64,000 nucleotides of DNA, taken from assembly GCA_950097015.1 (NCBI GenBank), contig CATNEN010000003.1:4883501-4947500 (forward strand), read 5' to 3'. Positions 58,001 to 64,000 of the stretch are shown piece by piece. The translations under genes were made by a program, and so were the position numbers. The stretch comes from Macrostomum hystrix (lineage: Eukaryota > Platyhelminthes > Macrostomidae). Position 1 is the stretch's first letter. Each line of letters opens with the position of its first letter. The notes beneath the pieces were generated by a model, which worked only from the letters and a program-made list of their open reading frames with translations, had not been told where the DNA came from and did no database searches.

Positions 58001-60964
58001 AGAATCAAATGCAGAAACTAATTCAAAATGATAACATTGGCACAGACTTTGATGATAGAGTTCTTGACGCCTATGTCAATCAGTGCTCAGCTGAGGCTCA
58101 GGAGGTCACCATGGCCAGGGCTATCGAGTTGGAGCACTCGCATACTATCGTGTCTTCTCTGGCCTCTGATACGGCTAGGATGTTCAGAACTGCCGGTCTG
58201 TGATGCCTCTTGATTGGATAGGGCAGTAGATCTAGTGATTGGGAGAGTAGATTTAGTGATTTGGAGAGTAGATCTAGTGATTTGGAGAGTAGATCTAGTG
58301 ATTTGAAGAGTAGATCTAGTGATTAGGAGAGTAGATCTAGTGAATAGGAGAGTAGATCTAGTGATTTGGAGAGTAGATCTAGTGATTTGAAGAGTAGATC
58401 TAGTGATTAGGAGAGTAGATCTAGTGAATAGGAGAGTAGATCTAGTAATTTGGAGAGTAGATCTAGTGAATAGGAGAGTAGATCTAGTGATTTGGAGAGT
58501 CGATCTAGTGATTTAGAGAGTAGATCTAGTGATTTGAAGAGTAGATCTAGTGATTTGAAGAGTAGATCTAGTGATTTGAAGAGTAGATCTAGTGATTTGA
58601 AGAGTAGATCTAGTGATTAGAAGAGTAGATCTAGTGATTTGAAGAGTAGATCTAGTGATTTGGAGAGTAGATCTAGTAATAGGAGAGTAGATCTAGTAAT
58701 TTGGAGAGTAGATCTAGTGAATAGGAGAGTAGATCTAGTGATTTGGAGAGTAGATCTAGTGATTTGAAGAGTAGATCTAGTAATTTGGAGAGTAGATCTA
58801 GTGATTTGGAGAGTAGATCTAGTGATTTGGAGAGTAGATCTAGTGATTTGGAGAGTAGATCTAGTAATTTGGAGAGTAGATCCAGTGATTAAGAGAGTAG
58901 ATCCAGTGATTAAGAGAGTAGATCCAGTGATTAAGAGAGTAGATCCAGTGATTAAGAGAGTAGATCCAGTGATTAAGAGAGTAGATCCAGTGATTAAGAG
59001 AGTAGATCCAGTGATTAAGAGAGTTGATCCAGTGATTAAGAGAGTAGATCCAGTGATTAAGAGAGTTGATCTAGTGATTTGGATTATAGAGCTATTGATT
59101 TAGAGAATAGATTTAGTGATTTTAAGAATAGATCTTGGGACTTGGGGTAAAGATCTTGTGATTTTAAGACTAGTGTTTCACAGAAGGGATCTAGTGATTT
59201 AAAGAATTGATAAATCTTTAAAAAAAATTATTAGTCACTTCAATTAGTGTAGAAAGGTTTTTTATTGAATTACTAAAAGAAGAATTTTTTCTCAATTCGA
59301 ACTCAACAGAACTAGCTCTCTCCACAATGGACGATAAAAAGGTGCTCAAATGGCGTAAATATCTCACCTTCAAGCACTGCTGCTACCAGGCCTACGCCTA
59401 TAGTTATCACGGCGAGGGCCTACTAAAAGTTGACAAATGCGGCGAGGCTATCGCTTGCCTACGCGAGGCTGTCAAGTGTAAGTGTTTCTGTGGCAACAAT
59501 ATAGTTAATGCTGTTTATTATATAATTTGATTTAATGTATGTACGCTGGCGAAATCTTTTGGCTTAATCTATCATTTAGATTGCAATTTTGTTTTATTTC
59601 TACTTACAGTAGCCTTAGCGAATATTTCACTATTTTTTATCTTGCGCAGACTATCAGAAGGCTGAGACTGCTGCCGCCGAGTACAATAAAACAACGGGAC
59701 CAGGCATGACTGTACGACCCGAGCAGCATCTGTTCTTTCGCAAACTTGGCCCACATGTGCGAATGACGCTCGAGAAGTGCGAACGCGAGAATGGATTCAT
59801 GTGAGTTCGATCTGTTTTCGTTGAGTTTCTTGTGCTTATTCAAAGCACTAACATTACTGTTTTCTATACATATCGATGGGAATCTGATCCTAATCGAATG
59901 TCTATCATCATCTTAATTACTTCTCTAATTTCGTTTCAGTATTTTATTTAATCTCATAAAATTATCAGCTATATTATCTTATCATAATCTCATAACTTTT
60001 TCCGGTAAATCCCAGCCGATTCTTTTACCTATTAAAAATCTAATCTCCTCCTAATCTCATGTCTAATCTCACCATAATCTCATTATAATCTCACCCTAAT
60101 CTCATGTCTAATCTCACCATAATCTCATTATAATCTCACCCTAATCTCATGTCTAATCTCACCATAATCTCACGTCAAATCTCACCATAATCTCACCCTA
60201 ATCTCATGTCTAATCTTACCATAATCTCACGTCAAATCTCACCATAATCTCACCCTAATCTCATGTCTAATCTCACCATTCTTACGTCTAATCTCACCCT
60301 TATGCCATGACTAATCTCACCATAATCTTATGTCTAATCTCGTGTCTAATCTCACCATAATGTCATGTCTAATCTCACCATAATCTCATGTCTAATCTCG
60401 TGTCTAATCGCACCCTAATGTCATGTCTAATCTCACCATAATCTCATGTCTAATCGGATGTCTAATGTCGCCCAAAAATCTAATCCGTTCTGACCCGAAT
60501 GTAGAATGAATACCTCATTTTACCCTAATCTCAATTTTATTCTTACCATTATTTCATTTTCAATCTTACCAGAATCTCGTTCTGTACTTGCATAATCGTA
60601 TCTATATTTTCCCGCATCTAATCTCACTCTAATCCGAACTTTTTAATGTCTAATCTCACCCCCATCAATCTGACACCGCAGTTACCACCAGAATGTGCCC
60701 TCGGAGATACCCGAGCTAGAGCTGAAGCCAACCTTCGGTCTGGCCGCTCCGGAGAATTATAAGCTGCCGGAGATGCACAAGCTGTGGACGCCGGACGCCT
60801 ACAAAGGCTTCGATCTGACCAAAATGGGCGTCCAGACGCAGAGTGAGGAGAGCAAGAAGGCCGAGGAGAAGGAGGAGAAGACGCCGGTGCAACCGGTCAA
60901 GGAGCAGCCAATCTATCATAGCGAGAAGGATCCCAACAATTCCAGCGGATGCGTCATCTCCTAG
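55023..60964 (+). CDS. BROX: BROX, BRO1-domain protein with CaaX end, six coding exons, complete
   Basis: Exons 55023-55123, 57124-57333, 57831-58195, 59310-59477, 59650-59800 and 60682-60964 join without frame loss and give 425 residues; the human protein has 411. The start MSHWFHRNPLKATAKVSF matches the family start closely. The BRO1 domain follows through FKWTDSL, QFELICMLTNLALWYTKHAA, DDAKEVHKCLRIAAGIFK and QCSAEAQEVTMARAIELEH. Later come KWRKYLTFK, YAYSYHGEGLL, CGEAIACLREAVK, HLFFRKLGPHVRMTLEKCER and ENGFIY. The C-terminus CVIS is a CaaX box for farnesylation. BROX binds ESCRT-III CHMP proteins and acts at the nuclear envelope. Exon 3's donor (GTCTGT) is weak, and reading through it would give a stop six bases on. 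An acidic, Lys-rich stretch (SEESKKAEEKEEK) precedes the tail. Confidence 0.95.
55485..55710. mobile_element. Palindromic MITE in BROX intron 1
   Basis: GTCCTACGTTCCAAGTCGAT at 55530 faces ACTTGGAACGTAGGAC at 55685. Inside them, AAGTTGTAAGATGACGAAGT faces ACTTTGTCATCTTACAACTT. AAATAGTTCCAGTTTTAGGT at 55490 faces ACTAAAACTGGAACTATTTT at 55600. The whole block can fold into a long hairpin. Related single-arm pieces lie at 55965-56075. Confidence 0.75.
55960..56078. mobile_element. Second, worn piece of the palindromic MITE
   Basis: ATGACAAAGTTGTAAGATGA and AGAAGTGTCCAGGTACC match the arm of the element at 55485-55710, with GATGACAAGGTGTCC on the other side. Confidence 0.6.
57436..57645 (-). 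mobile_element. SINE family A, antisense, in BROX intron 2
   Basis: Core and head are intact (reverse of GGTTGTAGTCTAGTGGTTAG), while the outer tail is lost. A second small tail piece (CTGTCCATGGACCGAACAGT, plus strand) lies at 57731-57765, close to the exon 3 acceptor. Confidence 0.85.
58212..59190. repeat. 20-21-bp minisatellite filling BROX intron 3
   Basis: About 44 units of GAGTAGATCTAGTGATTTGG plus A. Each unit has an AGATCT hexamer. A sub-block with AGATCCAGTGATTAAG (58880-59060) is a recent expansion and opens the artefact frame KRVDPVI. Confidence 0.95.
60030..60480. repeat. Short-period repeat in BROX intron 5
   Basis: Mixed 9-11-bp units (TAATCTCACCA, TAATCTCATGTC) with higher-order periods of about 36-56 bp. 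It resembles the ATCTCA-rich unit of PLEKHA intron 7 in composition but not in order. Confidence 0.85.
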
Positions 60965-61860
60965 ACTGGGGTCGGTTAGTTCTACTTTGAGATAAACTCC
61001 ATTGAGATTATGAACTATATACTATCTGAGTAGATCAGCTTGATGGTTATCAATAATTAACGAACGCGCTTAGGAAAAAATCTGTGAACCGATTAAAAAG
61101 CGAACAGTTAATGTGATATCTATCTTTTTCCTAAAAATAAATGGACAGCACGTTGAAATACATCGCTAAAACGTAACTTTTTTGTTATAATATGTCAATT
61201 TGTGTATTACCGCTTTTAATGTTTGTTTTGTAGAAATGTTTTTTATTTGTTTTTTTGCTGCAGATGAACCTCCTGCTGTTTTGATTTGGTCTGAAATAAA
61301 ATTATTTATTTGTGGTTATGACAGAAATTAGACTATTTTCACAAAAAAAGTTTTCTTTGCAACTACACTACTCTTCAAATTCGCACAGTAGTGTTATTAG
61401 TATATATGTTTTTACTACTGCGTTGTACATTAAGTGTCTTAAAATGAGAAGAAAACATTAACACTATTAGAAATTGCTTTTTAATCTGTATAATTCATTC
61501 ACTTTATAAATATTTATGAGTAATTTGAATAATTTAAAATATGCTCCTTGAGTCTAAAATTTAAATAGGCCTCACTATGTATATGCAATCGCAGAAATAG
61601 CAATTACTAATCATTGCAGTTTTTATGTCATTTGCTCTCTCTCTGTCTCGATAACTTTATTCAAGAATAAGCCTTTTAATTTCTTCTTTCCTATTGGTAA
61701 AAAGTAAGTGCTTCTTTTAATAACTTGTAATTTTTCTGAACACTTATTTAACTGCTTAATAACTTGCGCTACTAAAAATATAACTTTTAAACTAAACTAT
61801 TTTTCATCAATAAAATACGACCCAGTAAGACCAATACCATACATTTGATACCTTTATCCA
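60965..61860. other. 3' flank of BROX
   Basis: AT-rich with AATAAA near 61136 and again near 61295. No further gene seen. Confidence 0.5.
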
Positions 61861-61889
61861 GATTTTTTTTATTTTTTTTCACACTTTTA

Positions 61890-63180
61890 CTTTCATTCAC
61901 TTACTTTCTCACTGTCTCACTCTTTTATTCATTCACTCACTCATTTACTCACAAACTGACTATCTCACTTATTCATTCACTCATTCACTTATTCATTCAC
62001 TTACTCACTCACTCTCTCACTCACTCACTCACTCACTCACTCACTCACTCACTTACTCACTCACTCACTCACTCACTTACTCACTCACTCACTCTCTCAC
62101 TCACTCACTCACTTACTCACTCACTCACTTACTCACTCACTCACTCACTCACTCACTTACTCACTCACTCACTCACTCACTCACTTACTCACTCACTCAC
62201 TCACTCACTTACTCACTCACTCACTCACTCACTCACTTACTCACTCACTCACTCACTCACTCACTTACTCACTCACTGACTCACTCACTCACTTACTCAC
62301 TCACTCACTCACTCACTCACTTACTCACTCACTCACTCACTCACTCACTTACTCACTCACTCACTCACTCACTCACTTACTCACTCACTCACTCACTCAC
62401 TCACTTACTCACTCACTCACTCTCTCACTCACTCACTCACTTACTCACTCACTCACTTACTCACTCACTCACTCACTCACTCACTTACTCACTCACTCAC
62501 TCACTCACTCACTTACTCACTCACTCACTCACTCACTTACTCACTCACTCACTCACTCACTTACTCACTCACTCACTCACTTACTCACTTACTCACTCAC
62601 TGACTCACTCACTCACTCACTCACTCACTCACTCACTCACTCACTTACTCACTCACTCACTCACTCACTTACTCACTCACTCACTTACTCACTCACTCAC
62701 TCACTCACTCACTCACTTACTCACTCACTGACTCACTCACTCACTCACTCACTCACTCACTCACTCACTCACTTACTCACTCACTCACTCACTCACTTAC
62801 TCACTCACTCACTTACTCACTCACTCACTCACTCACTCACTTACTCACTCACTCACTCACTCACTCACTTACTCACTCACTCACTCACTCACTTACTCAC
62901 TCACTCACTCACTCACTTACTCACTCACTCACTCACTTACTCACTCACTCACTCACTCACTCACTTACTCACTCACTCACTCACTCACTCACTTACTCAC
63001 TCACTCACTCACTCACTTACTTACTTACTCAATTATTCACTCACTCAATCATCCACTCACTCAATCATCCACTCACTCACTCACTCACTCATTCACTCAC
63101 TCATTCACTCACTCACTCATTCACTCACTCACTCAATCATCCACTCACTTACTCATTCACTCACTCACTCATTCACTTAT
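61890..63180. repeat. TCAC/ACTC microsatellite, about 1.3 kb
   Basis: Tetranucleotide CACT runs are broken by a single CACTTACT step every 20-32 bases, which gives a higher-order rhythm. The right edge (63030-63180) has CATT and CAATCATC variants. The frame 61845-62279 (LTHSLTHS) is an artefact. Confidence 0.97.
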
Positions 63181-63530
63181 TTGGTAAATCAATCATTCAA
63201 TTCTGAAAGTTACGCTTTATTAAATCTAATCACTACCTAATATTTAGCATCAATGTAATTACCGCTTCGTTGTTGTCTCTATAATGTTAGTTTTTCATTA
63301 TTCATCCCAGTAGGATAAAAAAAATCCCATGGATAAAGTACTTCCGTATGCAGGGCATGTCGAGACAACAAAGTTAACATACAAATGGAGCGACATATAG
63401 GAACAGATGAGCAAATTTAATTATGATGATGAAGAGCAAAGGCTTTGACACTCGAATTGTAGAGAATGCTAGATGCTATGGCCTGTATCCTAGGGTCATA
63501 ATAAAACAATTGCAAAGTAGTGCTATGGGG
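63181..63530. other. Spacer between the last two arrays
   Basis: Unique AT-rich DNA; no gene seen. Confidence 0.4.
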
Positions 63531-63531
63531 G

Positions 63532-64000
63532 AATCCTTCAGATTCACAGAATCCTTCAGATTCACAGAGTCCTTCAGATTCTCCGAATCCTTCAGATTCA
63601 CAGAGTCCTTCAGATTCACAGAGTCCTTCAGATTCACAGAATCCTTCAGATTCACAGAGTCCTTCAGATTCACAGAATCCTTCAGATTCACAGAGTCCTT
63701 CAGATTCACAGAATCCTTCAGATTCACAGAATCCTTCAGATTCACAGAATCCTTCAGATTCACGGAATCCTTCAGATTCACAGAATCCTTCAGATTCACA
63801 GAATCCTTCAGATTCACAGAGTCCTTCAGATTCACAGAATCCTTCAGATTCACAGAGTCCTTCAGATTCACAGAATCCTTCAGATTCACAGAAACATTAA
63901 GATTCACAGAGTCCTTTAGATTCACAGAATCCTTCACATTCACAGAATCCTTCAGATTCACAGAGTCCTTCAGATTCTCCGAATCCTTCAGATTCACAGA
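63532..64000. repeat. 18-bp minisatellite running off the window end
   Basis: About 26 units of CAGAATCCTTCAGATTCA, with AGAG and CTCC variants. Both strands stay open (QNPSDS on plus, NLKDSV on minus). An in-frame TAA at 63898 and the mirror-open strand argue against coding. Confidence 0.93.

Noticed and set aside
61845-62279. LTHSLTHS frame as a low-complexity secreted protein
   Set aside because: It is a pure tetranucleotide microsatellite; it reads open only because CACT repeats have no stop in that frame.
1-64000. Integrated virus, CRISPR or prokaryotic island
   Set aside because: There are no viral structural or replication proteins and no spacer-repeat pattern with unique spacers; the tandem arrays have no spacers.

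Overview
The window is nuclear DNA of an invertebrate animal, probably a bilaterian. I cannot name the phylum or species. The protein genes are multi-exon with GT-AG introns, exons are clearly richer in G+C than introns, and all recognisable products are conserved animal proteins. No rRNA gene, free tRNA gene, CRISPR array or prokaryote-like operon was seen. Roughly a third or more of the sequence is tandem repeat: at least 27 minisatellite or microsatellite arrays, most with a unit found nowhere else in the window.

Layout. 1-105: last 34 residues of ETFDH (+). 386-4250: two large minisatellites and a SINE. 5521-17470: an 11-coding-exon gene for a PLEKHA-like PH-domain, coiled-coil, polyGln protein (+), nearly every intron filled by a private minisatellite. 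20376-23072: two-exon SLC49A4-like lysosomal MFS transporter (+). 23100-32040: gene-poor, made of SINEs and satellites. 32369-33605: two-exon neuropeptide precursor (+) with 11 perfect copies of a peptide predicted to mature to AYGAVPW-amide; I do not recognise this family and it is the most interesting gene here. 33600-42200: gene-poor, with SINEs and a hAT-like MITE. 42234-46322 (-): USP44/USP49-type deubiquitinase. 46789-50383 or 50461 (-): TTI1, immediately upstream of the deubiquitinase on the same strand. 55023-60964 (+): complete six-exon BROX gene (BRO1 domain, CaaX end). 61.9-64.0 kb: a TCAC/ACTC microsatellite and an 18-bp array that leaves the window.

The genes are unrelated housekeeping or regulatory functions (electron transfer to ubiquinone, junctional or cytoskeletal scaffold, lysosomal export, deubiquitination, PIKK maturation, ESCRT/nuclear-envelope factor, secreted peptide) and do not form a pathway.

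The genome's habit of making tandem arrays is the main theme. Arrays fill introns, sit inside a MITE, start at SINE ends, and one SINE tail has itself become a 46-bp satellite. The neuropeptide gene is the one array under clear coding constraint: its 11 units of 30 bp differ only at silent third positions. All exon models were built by hand from reading-frame phase, splice signals and remembered family structure; no alignment or search was run.
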